This document shows positions 15,620-23,869 of a DNA stretch of 64,000 nt, piece after piece (within the stretch, counting starts at the first letter, position 1; every line of letters starts with the position of its first letter). This stretch comes from Rossellomorea aquimaris (GTDB taxonomy: Bacteria; Bacillota; Bacilli; Bacillales; Bacillaceae_B). The DNA is taken from assembly GCF_020172085.1 (NCBI RefSeq), contig NZ_JAIVAT010000007.1, forward strand, positions 124,001-188,000, written 5' to 3'. The translations under genes and the position numbers were made by a program. The notes below the pieces were generated by a model. It was given only the letters and a program-made list of their open reading frames with translations, did no database searches and was not told the DNA's origin.

Positions 15620-17047
15620 ATGGTTGTGGGAGAAATTACAGAAGAGAAGGACGTTGTTATCATCGGCGGTGGTCCCGGGGGTTATCACGCAGCTATCAGA
15701 GCGGCTGCCCTCGGTAGGCATGTAACGCTGATCGAACGGGAGGATCTGGGGGGAACCTGTTTAAATAAAGGGTGCATCCCATCCAAAGTATTTACCCATT
15801 TTGCCCAGGAATTCAAAAAGACGAAGCACCTGAAGGAAATGGGAATGGAGTTTGGAGAAGTGGAGGCGAACCTCTCTTCCCTTCAACACTATAAAAATAA
15901 AAAAATCACCCAGTTAAGAATGGGTGTAGAATCCCTATGCAAAGCGAATAAAGTGGAGGTCGTGAAAGGATCGGCTTCCTTTCTGTCAGAATCCCGTATC
16001 GGGGTAGAAAATGGTCATGAGTTTTCCCTCTTCAATTTTAAAGAGGCGATCGTGGCAACAGGCGGTGATTTTCACTATCCAGATGGAGTCCTGTTCAATT
16101 CGGGGTGTGTCCTGAAAGAAAGGGAGATTTTCAATCTGGAGGAAATTCCCGAGGAACTGATTGTGTATGGCGCAGATTATATTTCACTTGAAATCTCGTC
16201 GGTCTTTTCTCTATTGGGAAGCCGTGTCACTCTCGTCTTAAACGATGAACTTCCCTTTGACTCAGCCATCACAAAAGAACTGTTCAGACAGTTGAAAAAG
16301 CAGAAAATCAATGTCATCAAGAAATCCCAACTCCGAACGGCCAAAGAGAGGGACGGACACGTCATCGTTGAACTTGAAAAAGACAATGGAGAAACAGTCT
16401 CAATCGAAGGCTCTCACTTTGTTATCAGCGGCCAAGTCAAACCGAACCTGACTGATCTTGGACTCGACCGTCTCCGCATAGAGGTAACGGAGAATGGGTA
16501 TATCCGGGCAGATCGGGAGGGACGGACCTCAATTCCACATATTTGGGCAATCGGGGACGTCACGGAAGGTCCGTCCCTCGCAGTGAAGGCGATCAAGCAG
16601 GGGAAGGTAGCGGCGGAGGCGATGGCTGGGCTGAAGGTGGAAGTGGATATGCAGTTTGTGCCGACGGTGGTGCAGATGAGTTCACCGATTGCATGTGTCG
16701 GTCTTACCGAAGAGGAAGCACGGGAAGAAGGTTATTCTGTCACAGTGAGTGAGAACCCTGTCAGGGGAAATGGGTACGCCCAGCTGACGGATGAAAAGGA
16801 TGGATTCGTGAAAGTCGTGTCAGACAGTGAAACGGATGTGATCCTTGGTGTTCATATCATGGGTACGGGAGCGGTCGAGCTTATCACATCAGGTGTGCTT
16901 GGCCTTGAAATGGCAGCGAGGGATGAGGACTTTCGCTTTCCACTCTATCCCCATCCAAGTATGAATGAAAGTGTACTTGAAGCGATGGAAGGTTTAAAAG
17001 GGGACGCTGTACATATGCCTCCCAGAAAAAAGGAGCTTGCTAGGTAA
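15620..17047 (+). CDS. Dihydrolipoamide dehydrogenase-like E3 with divergent NAD motif
   Basis: FAD disulphide oxidoreductase of 475 residues. The FAD motif GGGPGGYHAA is at 16-25, the redox disulphide C47/C52 lies in GGTCLNKGCIPSK, and the C-terminal catalytic pair is in YPHPSMNESVLEAM. The NAD-binding fingerprint is odd: where lipoamide dehydrogenases have GxGxxGxE, this protein reads VYGADYISLEISS, with only the first glycine. ATGGDFHYPDG and VISGQVKPNL also depart from ATGSxP and AxGRxPN. It starts directly after the E2 stop with GGAGTTGATGTAA. The gene contains two exact copies of the 13-mer (codons 300-304 and 316-320). It may use coenzyme less efficiently or differently; that is inference. 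Confidence 0.85.
   Translation: MVVGEITEEKDVVIIGGGPGGYHAAIRAAALGRHVTLIEREDLGGTCLNKGCIPSKVFTHFAQEFKKTKHLKEMGMEFGEVEANLSSLQHYKNKKITQLRMGVESLCKANKVEVVKGSASFLSESRIGVENGHEFSLFNFKEAIVATGGDFHYPDGVLFNSGCVLKEREIFNLEEIPEELIVYGADYISLEISSVFSLLGSRVTLVLNDELPFDSAITKELFRQLKKQKINVIKKSQLRTAKERDGHVIVELEKDNGETVSIEGSHFVISGQVKPNLTDLGLDRLRIEVTENGYIRADREGRTSIPHIWAIGDVTEGPSLAVKAIKQGKVAAEAMAGLKVEVDMQFVPTVVQMSSPIACVGLTEEEAREEGYSVTVSENPVRGNGYAQLTDEKDGFVKVVSDSETDVILGVHIMGTGAVELITSGVLGLEMAARDEDFRFPLYPHPSMNESVLEAMEGLKGDAVHMPPRKKELAR
16517..16529 (+). repeat. 13-mer GAGGGACGGACCT, copy 4 (+), inside E3 gene
   Basis: Exact copy encoding E-G-R-T (codons 300-303). A partial 11-base match is at 16348-16358 in the same gene. 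Confidence 0.9.
16567..16579 (-). repeat. 13-mer GAGGGACGGACCT, copy 5 (-), inside E3 gene
   Basis: Inverted exact copy 37 bases after copy 4, encoding part of E-G-P-S-L (codons 316-320). Confidence 0.9.
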
Positions 17048-17049
17048 AT

Positions 17050-17062
17050 GAGGGACGGACTT
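17050..17062 (+). repeat. 13-mer variant (12 of 13) after E3 gene
   Basis: GAGGGACGGACTT, one mismatch to the dispersed 13-mer, directly downstream of the E3 stop codon. Confidence 0.7.
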
Positions 17063-17098
17063 CATCACAGAGAAGCGTTTAAGCTTTACCGGCCGCTC

Positions 17099-17127
17099 TT
17101 GAGAAGTTCGATTAAACCATTTACTAT
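17099..17127 (+). promoter_or_regulatory. Sigma-A promoter for the HPPD operon
   Basis: TTGAGA (17099-17104) and TACTAT (17122-17127) with a 17-bp gap, 35 bases upstream of the HPPD start. The AACGT-type operator seen at the phenylalanine promoters is absent. Confidence 0.65.
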
Positions 17128-17162
17128 ATATTCAGAATATGCAGATTAATGGAGGGGTTAGG

Positions 17163-18278
17163 ATGCAAGAGAATGTAGCGAAAAAACAGGAAAAGGTAGA
17201 AGATATTTTTCCGGTAAGAGATGTTGACTACTTAGAATACTATACTGGAAATGCGAAACAGGCTGCTCATTTCTTCTGTACAGCATTCGGTTTTAAGACT
17301 GTTGCCTATTCAGGACTCGAAACAGGAAATCGTGACACAGTATCCTATGTACTGCAACAAAATAAAGTGCGATTGCTCATTACAGGAAGCCTGCACGAAG
17401 GCAGCCGAGTGTCCCAATTCGTGAAGCAGCACGGGGACGGTATCAAAGACATCGCTCTTGTTGTGGATGATGTTGAAAAGGCTTACAATGGAGCGGTTTC
17501 CCGAGGAGCCATCGAAATCATGCCTCCTTCCACACTGGAAGACGATCACGGACAAGTGAAGAAAGCCGTCATCGGTACATATGGGGACACGATCCATACA
17601 CTTGTAGAGCGTAAAGATTACAAGGGGATCTTCATGCCAGGTTTTGAAAAGTATGATACTGCCCTGAAAAATGAAGATGCAGGTATCATCGCGGTCGATC
17701 ATGTCGTCGGAAACGTGGAACGCATGGAAGAGTGGGTAGAATATTACGAAAAAGTAATGGGCTTCAAGGAAATGCGTCACTTCACGAATGAAGACATAAC
17801 AACCGAATACTCAGCCCTGATGTCCAAGGTCATGCATAACGGCGGACGCATCAAGTTCCCGATCAATGAGCCTGCTGAAGGGAAACGTAAATCACAAATC
17901 CAGGAATATCTTGAGTTTTACGGCGGCCCGGGCGTGCAGCATATTGCCATCCTGACAGAAGATATCGTGAAGACTGTCGGCATTCTGAAAGAGAATGGCG
18001 TAGAGTTCCTAAACACGCCGGATTCTTATTACGAGATGCTTTCAGAGCGTGTGGGTGAAATCGATGAAGAGATTTCAAAAATCAAAGAGTTGAATATTTT
18101 AGTAGACCGTGATGACGAAGGCTACCTGCTTCAAATTTTCACGAAGCCGATCGTGGATCGTCCTACATTATTCATCGAAGTGATCCAGCGTAAAGGGGCA
18201 AGAGGATTCGGGGAAGGAAACTTCAAAGCACTTTTTGAATCCATCGAGCGCGAGCAGGAACGAAGAGGAAACTTATAA
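17163..18278 (+). CDS. hppD: 4-hydroxyphenylpyruvate dioxygenase
   Basis: Non-haem iron dioxygenase converting 4-hydroxyphenylpyruvate to homogentisate, 371 residues, full length. Two VOC-fold halves are visible. The iron ligands fall in AVDHVVGNV (His), GVQHIAILTEDI (His) and TLFIEVIQRKGARGFGEGNFKALFESIE (Glu). The ATG at 17163 has GGAGGGGTTAGG immediately upstream; an ATG at 17139 lacks a site. It opens the tyrosine/homogentisate operon and is separated from the next gene by a long hairpin. Confidence 0.95.
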   Translation: MQENVAKKQEKVEDIFPVRDVDYLEYYTGNAKQAAHFFCTAFGFKTVAYSGLETGNRDTVSYVLQQNKVRLLITGSLHEGSRVSQFVKQHGDGIKDIALVVDDVEKAYNGAVSRGAIEIMPPSTLEDDHGQVKKAVIGTYGDTIHTLVERKDYKGIFMPGFEKYDTALKNEDAGIIAVDHVVGNVERMEEWVEYYEKVMGFKEMRHFTNEDITTEYSALMSKVMHNGGRIKFPINEPAEGKRKSQIQEYLEFYGGPGVQHIAILTEDIVKTVGILKENGVEFLNTPDSYYEMLSERVGEIDEEISKIKELNILVDRDDEGYLLQIFTKPIVDRPTLFIEVIQRKGARGFGEGNFKALFESIEREQERRGNL

Positions 18279-18325
18279 AAAATAGATAGATAGAGCATAT
18301 ATAACGGGGGTCAAAGGACCGGTCA

Positions 18326-18423
18326 GGGGGTTAACTCATGAAGAGATCAGCTACTTCAACCCTTCATCTCATACACATGACAGGTGAAGGGTTGAAGATA
18401 AGCTGACACATGAGTCAACCCCC
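18326..18423 (+). other. Long nested hairpin between hppD and aminotransferase
   Basis: Outer arms GGGGGTTAACTCATG (18326-18340) and CATGAGTCAACCCCC (18409-18423) pair with one mismatch. Inner arms TCAACCCTTCATCT (18355-18368) and AGGTGAAGGGTTGA (18382-18395) pair with one wobble. There is no U-tract, so this is not a standard terminator; it may set mRNA processing or differential expression of hppD versus the downstream genes. Confidence 0.7.
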
Positions 18424-18453
18424 TTCATCCATGAGGAAAGCGGGGATGCATGT

Positions 18454-19563
18454 ATGTCATTGAAGTTCAAGACAAGGGAAGCCGTCACACATATTGCTCC
18501 ATATGTGCTGGGGAAGACGCTTTTAGACTTACAAAAGGAGCATGGTCTGAATTCAATCAGGAAGCTGTCAGAAAATGAAAATATATACGGCTGCTCCCCG
18601 AAGGTGAAGCAGTGGTTTAAAGAGGATGGCAGCGATTTGTTTCTGTACCCGGACGGGGCAGCGGTCGATTTAAGTCAAAAGGTTTCGACATTTTTGGGAG
18701 TCCGGAAAGAGCAACTTGTATTCGGTAATGGCTCGGATGAAGTGATCCGGTTGTTGACAAGGGCCTATTTAAGCAGTGGGGACGAAGCCATCATGGCTGA
18801 TGTGACGTTTCCAAGGTATCGAACCAATGTGCTTTTAGAAGGGGGTACTCCGGTTACGGTGCCACTCATTGACGGGACCCATGATTTAAAAGGGATGCAT
18901 GATGCCATCACCTCAAACACGAAGCTGATCTTTGTATGTAATCCCAATAACCCGACCGGAACAATCGTCGGGAAGAAAGAACTCCTGGAATTTATCGGAA
19001 GCATCCCTTCGCACATTCTTGTCGTAGTGGATGAAGCCTATATGGAGTATGTGACAACAGATGATTATTTAGAAACCCTGCCGCTTTTATCGGCATTTGA
19101 TAACCTGATCGTCCTCAGGACCTTTTCAAAGATATATGGTCTGGCGGGGTTAAGGGTCGGATTCGGGGTCATGAATGAAGAGATTGCAGAACAGCTCCGT
19201 AAAGTGAAGGACGTCTTCAATGTAAATACGGTTGCCCAGAAATCTGCAATCATTGCCCTGGAAGATCAGGCGTTCATTAGAGAGTGCACCCATAAGAATG
19301 AAAAGGGACGACTCTATATGGAAAGAGAATTCGACAGACTTGGAATCTCGTATTTTCCGTCTCAGTCGAACTTTATCATGGTCGATACGGGAATGAATGG
19401 AGACATCGTTTCTTATGAATTGGTGAAAAGAGGAATCGTCGTCCGTTCAGGAACACTTCTCGGCTATCCGACAACGGTTCGGGTCACGATCGGAACAGAA
19501 GAGGATAATAAGCGATTCATCCGTGCGATGGAAGACATTTTACAAAATGGAGGGGTGAAGTGA
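18454..19563 (+). CDS. HisC-like PLP aminotransferase, probably aromatic
   Basis: Fold-type I aminotransferase of the histidinol-phosphate/aromatic aminotransferase group, 369 residues. It has LSENENIYGCSPKV, CNPNNPTGT, VVDEAYMEY, and the PLP-lysine segment TFSKIYGLAGLRVGF. Being in an operon with HPPD and homogentisate dioxygenase, and outside any his operon, it most likely transaminates tyrosine (or phenylalanine) to the 2-oxo acid. True histidinol-phosphate activity cannot be excluded. The downstream reductase gene starts immediately after its stop. Confidence 0.87.
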   Translation: MSLKFKTREAVTHIAPYVLGKTLLDLQKEHGLNSIRKLSENENIYGCSPKVKQWFKEDGSDLFLYPDGAAVDLSQKVSTFLGVRKEQLVFGNGSDEVIRLLTRAYLSSGDEAIMADVTFPRYRTNVLLEGGTPVTVPLIDGTHDLKGMHDAITSNTKLIFVCNPNNPTGTIVGKKELLEFIGSIPSHILVVVDEAYMEYVTTDDYLETLPLLSAFDNLIVLRTFSKIYGLAGLRVGFGVMNEEIAEQLRKVKDVFNVNTVAQKSAIIALEDQAFIRECTHKNEKGRLYMEREFDRLGISYFPSQSNFIMVDTGMNGDIVSYELVKRGIVVRSGTLLGYPTTVRVTIGTEEDNKRFIRAMEDILQNGGVK

Positions 19564-20175
19564 GTGGATATTAAACCCCAGACGCTCGAATGGCAGGCAG
19601 CTTATAAATTGATGATCGGTTCGATTCTGCCAAGGCCGATTGCCTTTGTTTCATCCCTTGATGAAAAAGGAAATGCGAACCTGGCACCATATAGCTTCTT
19701 TACGGCGATTTGTGCTGAACCCATGCTCGTATGCTTCTCCCCGATGAGAAGAGGGAAGGATGGCAGCAAAAAGGATACCCTTCAGAATATCGAGAACACG
19801 AAGGAATTCGTCATCAATATCGTCAGTGAAGAGTTTGTAGAGGAAATGAATAACTGTGCCATTGAATTTGAATCAGAAGTGGATGAATTCGAACAGGTCG
19901 GTCTGACGAAGAAGGAATCCGTCACGGTAAAGCCTCCGGGAGTCTTCGAGAGTAAGGTTCAATTGGAATGCGTTCTTCATGAAGTTCTTCACTTCGGTGA
20001 CCACCCTGGAGCAGGGAGCCTGGTCATAGGGAAGGTAGAATGTGTGAGGGTCGATGATGAGCTCTATTATGATGGAAAAATAGATTCAGAGAAACTGAAA
20101 CCTGTCGGCAGGCTTGCCGGTCAGATGTACACCAAACCATTATCCGATTCATTTGAATTGATACGAAAAAGGTGA
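19564..20175 (+). CDS. Flavin reductase-like protein
   Basis: Split-barrel FMN-binding protein of 203 residues (flavin reductase-like domain): SILPRPIAFVSSLDEKGNANLAPYSFFTAICAEPMLVCFSP then KDTLQNIENTKEFVINIV, and a C-terminal GRLAGQMYTK. The GTG start follows the aminotransferase stop without a gap, with GGAGGGGTGAAGTGA overlapping that stop. Similar proteins accompany homogentisate genes in bacilli as far as I know; whether it supplies reduced flavin or acts on a pathway intermediate is unknown. Confidence 0.82.
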   Translation: MDIKPQTLEWQAAYKLMIGSILPRPIAFVSSLDEKGNANLAPYSFFTAICAEPMLVCFSPMRRGKDGSKKDTLQNIENTKEFVINIVSEEFVEEMNNCAIEFESEVDEFEQVGLTKKESVTVKPPGVFESKVQLECVLHEVLHFGDHPGAGSLVIGKVECVRVDDELYYDGKIDSEKLKPVGRLAGQMYTKPLSDSFELIRKR

Positions 20176-20181
20176 TGACAC

Positions 20182-21147
20182 GTGAAGCTGGTCAGTTTTT
20201 TAATAGAAAGAGAAGTTAGGGCAGGGATCCTTCAGGATGATCTGGTCGTGGATATCCATGCTGTAAGTGAAGGTTCGCTCCCAAAAGACATGATATCAAT
20301 CATTGAACTGGGGAATGAAGGCTTAAAACGGCTGAAAGAGCTTGGCACCTTTTCAGAGGGGGAAAAGGGAGTGCACCTACTAGGTGAGGTCACCCTGAAG
20401 TCGCCGATTCCAAGACCTGTCAGCATTCGCGATTTCTATGCTTTTGAAGAGCATGTGAAAACCGCCCGTAAAAGGAGAGGGCTTGATGTGGTGCCGGAAT
20501 GGTATGACATCCCCGTCTTCTATTTCACGAATCATTTAGCGGCTAAAGGCCCTCTTGATCATATAGAAAAGCCGGCTGACTGTGAGTGGCTCGATTATGA
20601 ACTGGAAATCGCCTGCGTCATCGGTAAGGAAGGCAGGAATATTCCCCGAGAGAGTGCGGAAGACCATATTTATGGGTACCTGATCATGAATGACTGGAGT
20701 GCAAGGGACATACAGAAGCGTGAAATGAAGGTCGGACTTGGTCCCGCGAAAGGAAAGGATTTCGCTACTTCCTTCGGTCCGTATTTGGTGACGAAGGATG
20801 AACTGGAGTCCTATCGAACGGGAGACCGGTTTGATCTTTCCATGACGGCAAAGGTAAATGGAACCCTCTTATCTGAGGGGAATTACCAGGATATTCATTA
20901 CACATTTAGTGACATGATCGAGCGCGCATCGAAAGACGTCACTCTGTATCCTGGTGAGGTCATCGGGTCGGGTACGGTAGGAACAGGCTGCATCCTGGAA
21001 CTTGGAACAGAAACACATCCGTGGTTGAAGGCCGGAGACGTGGTAGAGTTGGAGATTACGGGATTGGGAGTTTTACGGAACACGATTGCAGAGAGAAGAG
21101 AGGAGGATGAACATGTACTATCGTCAACTGGGGAACATACCTCATAA
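20182..21147 (+). CDS. Fumarylacetoacetate hydrolase family protein
   Basis: FAH-family hydrolase of 321 residues. The metal-binding and catalytic core is visible: SIRDFYAFEEHV, YELEIACVIGKEGRNI, MNDWSARDIQKREM, GPAKGKDFATSFGPYLVT and GSGTVGTGC. It should split fumarylacetoacetate (or maleylacetoacetate) into fumarate and acetoacetate. The GTG start has AAAAGGTGATGACAC. No maleylacetoacetate isomerase gene is visible in the operon. Its 3' end overlaps homogentisate dioxygenase by 35 bases. Confidence 0.9.
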   Translation: MKLVSFLIEREVRAGILQDDLVVDIHAVSEGSLPKDMISIIELGNEGLKRLKELGTFSEGEKGVHLLGEVTLKSPIPRPVSIRDFYAFEEHVKTARKRRGLDVVPEWYDIPVFYFTNHLAAKGPLDHIEKPADCEWLDYELEIACVIGKEGRNIPRESAEDHIYGYLIMNDWSARDIQKREMKVGLGPAKGKDFATSFGPYLVTKDELESYRTGDRFDLSMTAKVNGTLLSEGNYQDIHYTFSDMIERASKDVTLYPGEVIGSGTVGTGCILELGTETHPWLKAGDVVELEITGLGVLRNTIAERREEDEHVLSSTGEHTS

Positions 21148-22258
21148 GCGTCATACGATGTTTAAAAAGGACGATGGCTCGCTTTACAGGGAGCAGGTCA
21201 TGGGGACAAAGGGGTTCTCAGGGACACAGTCCATTTTGTATCATCATCATTTGCCTACGGCTGTGGCGAAAACAGAGTATTTAGGGAGCTATATGCCGGA
21301 GTTTGAGGAAGAGGGTGCCCTTCGCCATCGACATTTCTTTACCGACAAAGTCGAGAAGGAAGGCTGTGCTTTAAAGAGCCGTGAGTACTTACTCGGGAAT
21401 TCGGATCTGCTGATCGGTACCGCTTATGTTACGGAGGAAATGACGAATTTCTACCGGAATGGTGACGGGGATGAAATACTGTATATCCATTTTGGTAAAG
21501 GGCAAGTGGAGACGATGTTCGGAACCATCACGTACGGGAAAGGTGACTATGTGGTGATCCCGATCGGAACCATCTACCGTGTCGTGCCTGAAGAAGACAC
21601 GAAAATGCTGATCGTCGAGTCCTTCAGTCAGATCACGACTCCCCGGCGCTACCGTAATGAGTACGGCCAGCTATTGGAGCACAGTCCGTTTTGTGAACGG
21701 GATTTAAGAGGACCTGAGAAGCTCGAAACGAAGGATGAAGAGGGCGAATTCGAAGTGATCACGAAATCAAGAGGTGCCCTTCATTCACATGTATTAAATC
21801 ATCATCCTTTGGATGTAGTAGGCTGGGATGGATATTTGTATCCATGGGTATTCAATATTGAGGATTTCGAGCCGATCACCGGTCGTGTCCATCAGCCGCC
21901 GCCTGTTCATCAAACGTTTGAAGGTCATAACTTTGTTGTGTGCTCATTTGTACCGAGATTATATGATTATCATCCGGAATCGATCCCGGCTCCTTATAAT
22001 CACAGCAATGTGAACAGTGATGAGCTCCTGTACTATGTAGAAGGAAACTTCATGAGCAGAAAGGGGATCAAGGAAGGTTCTATCACCCTGCACCCGAGCG
22101 GGATTCCCCATGGACCACATCCTGGAACGACAGAGGCCAGTATTGGGAAAAAAGAAACACTCGAGCTTGCCGTCATGATCGATACGTTCAAGCCATTGAA
22201 GATTGTAAAAAAAGCACATGATGTCGAAGATCCCAATTATATGTTTACCTGGGTGTGA
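21113..22258 (+). CDS. hmgA: Homogentisate 1,2-dioxygenase
   Basis: Cupin-type ring-cleaving dioxygenase of 381 residues, opening homogentisate to maleylacetoacetate. The C-terminal iron site region is clear: PPPVHQTFEGHNFVVCSFVPR, SNVNSDELLYYVEGNFMSRKG and HPSGIPHGPHPG. I chose the ATG at 21113 because AGGAGG ends 6 bases before it; the ATG at 21107 directly abuts that site. It is the last gene of the operon, followed by a terminator. Confidence 0.93.
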   Translation: MYYRQLGNIPHKRHTMFKKDDGSLYREQVMGTKGFSGTQSILYHHHLPTAVAKTEYLGSYMPEFEEEGALRHRHFFTDKVEKEGCALKSREYLLGNSDLLIGTAYVTEEMTNFYRNGDGDEILYIHFGKGQVETMFGTITYGKGDYVVIPIGTIYRVVPEEDTKMLIVESFSQITTPRRYRNEYGQLLEHSPFCERDLRGPEKLETKDEEGEFEVITKSRGALHSHVLNHHPLDVVGWDGYLYPWVFNIEDFEPITGRVHQPPPVHQTFEGHNFVVCSFVPRLYDYHPESIPAPYNHSNVNSDELLYYVEGNFMSRKGIKEGSITLHPSGIPHGPHPGTTEASIGKKETLELAVMIDTFKPLKIVKKAHDVEDPNYMFTWV

Positions 22259-22263
22259 AAGTA

Positions 22264-22305
22264 GAATCAATCCAAAGGCCTGGCTGCCTGGATTGATTCT
22301 TTTTT
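22264..22305 (+). terminator. Rho-independent terminator of the homogentisate operon
   Basis: Perfect 10-bp stem GAATCAATCC (22264-22273) / GGATTGATTC (22290-22299) followed by six Ts. Confidence 0.93.
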
Positions 22306-22773
22306 ATTTGTATAGAGTTTAAAGAAGGATTGGTCCCTTATTGGGAAAATATATTTTTTTTCGAGATATTATGCATCATCGTCGCCATGATGAACCCGGC
22401 ATTTGAGTCGTGTATCCATTACAGAAAAGGGGAACAGGCTAGGTCGATTTCTTCTTGGTGACCAGACCTTTAGGTTGATAAAAATTCAAACAAGTATCTA
22501 AATCGAAAATAAGGTTCTCAATTATAAAAAATAAGTGAGAATAAATCAGTCATTTACACACAGGTCTAATTTCCCCTGAAGCCGCGCCACTACAGGATTT
22601 TGTCGAAAGATTTTCTGAAGGGCACCTCCCCCCATTCTGAACCACTATTCACCCCGAAAAATAAAAAAATCAAAAAAATATTTTCACTCCATAAAACTCC
22701 ACTAGGACAAAGATGTAAGCGTTTACTTATAATCAGATTAATCTAAATAGTCAAATAATTTACAAAAAGCCTG
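22306..22773. other. Gene-free stretch before the ilv promoter
   Basis: AT-rich sequence with no convincing reading frame, repeat or structure that I can support. It separates the homogentisate terminator from the ilvE promoter. Confidence 0.4.
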
Positions 22774-22802
22774 TTGACCTTACCGGAAAACGGGAGTAAT
22801 AT
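22774..22802 (+). promoter_or_regulatory. Sigma-A promoter of the ilv block
   Basis: TTGACC (22774-22779), 17-bp gap, TAATAT (22797-22802). The spacer plus start of the -10, ACCGGAAAACGGGAGTAA (22782-22799), is repeated with 14 of 18 matches at 22829-22846 (ACCGGGAAGCGGCAGTAA), 47 bases downstream, where a TTGAGC also sits at 22822. That second copy looks like a duplicated promoter with a weaker -10. Confidence 0.7.
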
Positions 22803-22905
22803 TGTCCTCAATAAAAAAATCTTGAGCCACCGGGAAGCGGCAGTAACAACCAAAAACAAGCCGATTGCATCAGGCTCCGGGTCAGCGAACTATCGTTGTA
22901 TAAAT

Positions 22906-22920
22906 AAATTTCTGAATAAT
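22906..22920. promoter_or_regulatory. Candidate CodY box upstream of ilvE
   Basis: AAATTTCTGAATAAT matches the CodY consensus AATTTTCWGAAAATT with three mismatches. CodY repression of ilv genes by branched-chain amino acids is established in Bacillus; this particular site is a candidate only. Confidence 0.45.
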
Positions 22921-22954
22921 CAAATAAATCACAGACTGGAAAGGAATGATTAAC

Positions 22955-23854
22955 ATGAACGAACAGTGGATCTACTTAGACGGACAATACGTAAAAAAGG
23001 AAGAAGCCGTTGTATCAGTGTACGACCATGGTTTTCTATATGGAGATGGAGTGTTCGAAGGGATTCGAATGTACGACGGGAACGTATTCCGTTTAGAAGA
23101 ACATGTTGATCGCCTTTATGATTCTGCCAAATCGATCATGCTGAATATCGAAATCTCGAAACAAGAGATGAGTGATATCATCGTCGATACATTGAAAAAA
23201 AATCAGCTGGAAAATGCCTACATACGTGTGGTCATTTCTAGAGGTGTTGGAAACTTGGGACTGGATCCATTTACTTGTAGAAAGCCACAAATCATTGTCA
23301 TTGCGGAGCAACTGGCTTTGTTCCCTAAAAGCTTATATGAAACGGGCATCGATATCGTAACAGTGGCGAGCCGCCGAAATCGTGCGGATGTCCTTTCTCC
23401 AAAGGTTAAATCCTTAAACTATTTAAATAACATTCTCGTTAAAATCGAAGCAAATCTCGCTGGTGTAAGTGAAGCATTGATGTTGAATGATCAAGGGTAT
23501 GTTGCGGAAGGATCAGCGGACAATATCTTCATTGTCAAAAAAGGAAAGATCCTGACACCGCCTGGATACGTTGGGGCACTTGAGGGCATCACCCGAAATG
23601 CCATCATCGAAATTGCCGAAAAATTAGGATTTGAAATGAAAGAAGAAGTCTTCACCCGTCATGATGTATACACAGCGGATGAGGTGTTCTTAACAGGAAC
23701 CGCCGCCGAGGTCATTGCCGTTGTCAAAGTGGACGGACGAGTGATCGGGGATGGGAAACCTGGGGAATATACAAACCAATTATTGCAGGAGTTCAGAAAT
23801 ACTGTCACGCAGGATGGAAGAAAAGTTTACAAACAAAATGCACAAGTTGGTTAA
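22955..23854 (+). CDS. ilvE: Branched-chain amino acid aminotransferase
   Basis: Fold-type IV PLP aminotransferase of 299 residues catalysing the last step of Val/Leu/Ile synthesis. It has YDHGFLYGDGVFEGIRMYDG, the PLP-lysine region SPKVKSLNYLNNILVKIEA, EGSADNIFIVK and TGTAAEVIAV. The ATG at 22955 is preferred to 22946 because GGAAAGGA is then at proper distance. It is first in the ilv-leu block and 15 bases upstream of ilvD. Confidence 0.93.
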   Translation: MNEQWIYLDGQYVKKEEAVVSVYDHGFLYGDGVFEGIRMYDGNVFRLEEHVDRLYDSAKSIMLNIEISKQEMSDIIVDTLKKNQLENAYIRVVISRGVGNLGLDPFTCRKPQIIVIAEQLALFPKSLYETGIDIVTVASRRNRADVLSPKVKSLNYLNNILVKIEANLAGVSEALMLNDQGYVAEGSADNIFIVKKGKILTPPGYVGALEGITRNAIIEIAEKLGFEMKEEVFTRHDVYTADEVFLTGTAAEVIAVVKVDGRVIGDGKPGEYTNQLLQEFRNTVTQDGRKVYKQNAQVG

Positions 23855-23869
23855 GTGGGAGGTGATGAC

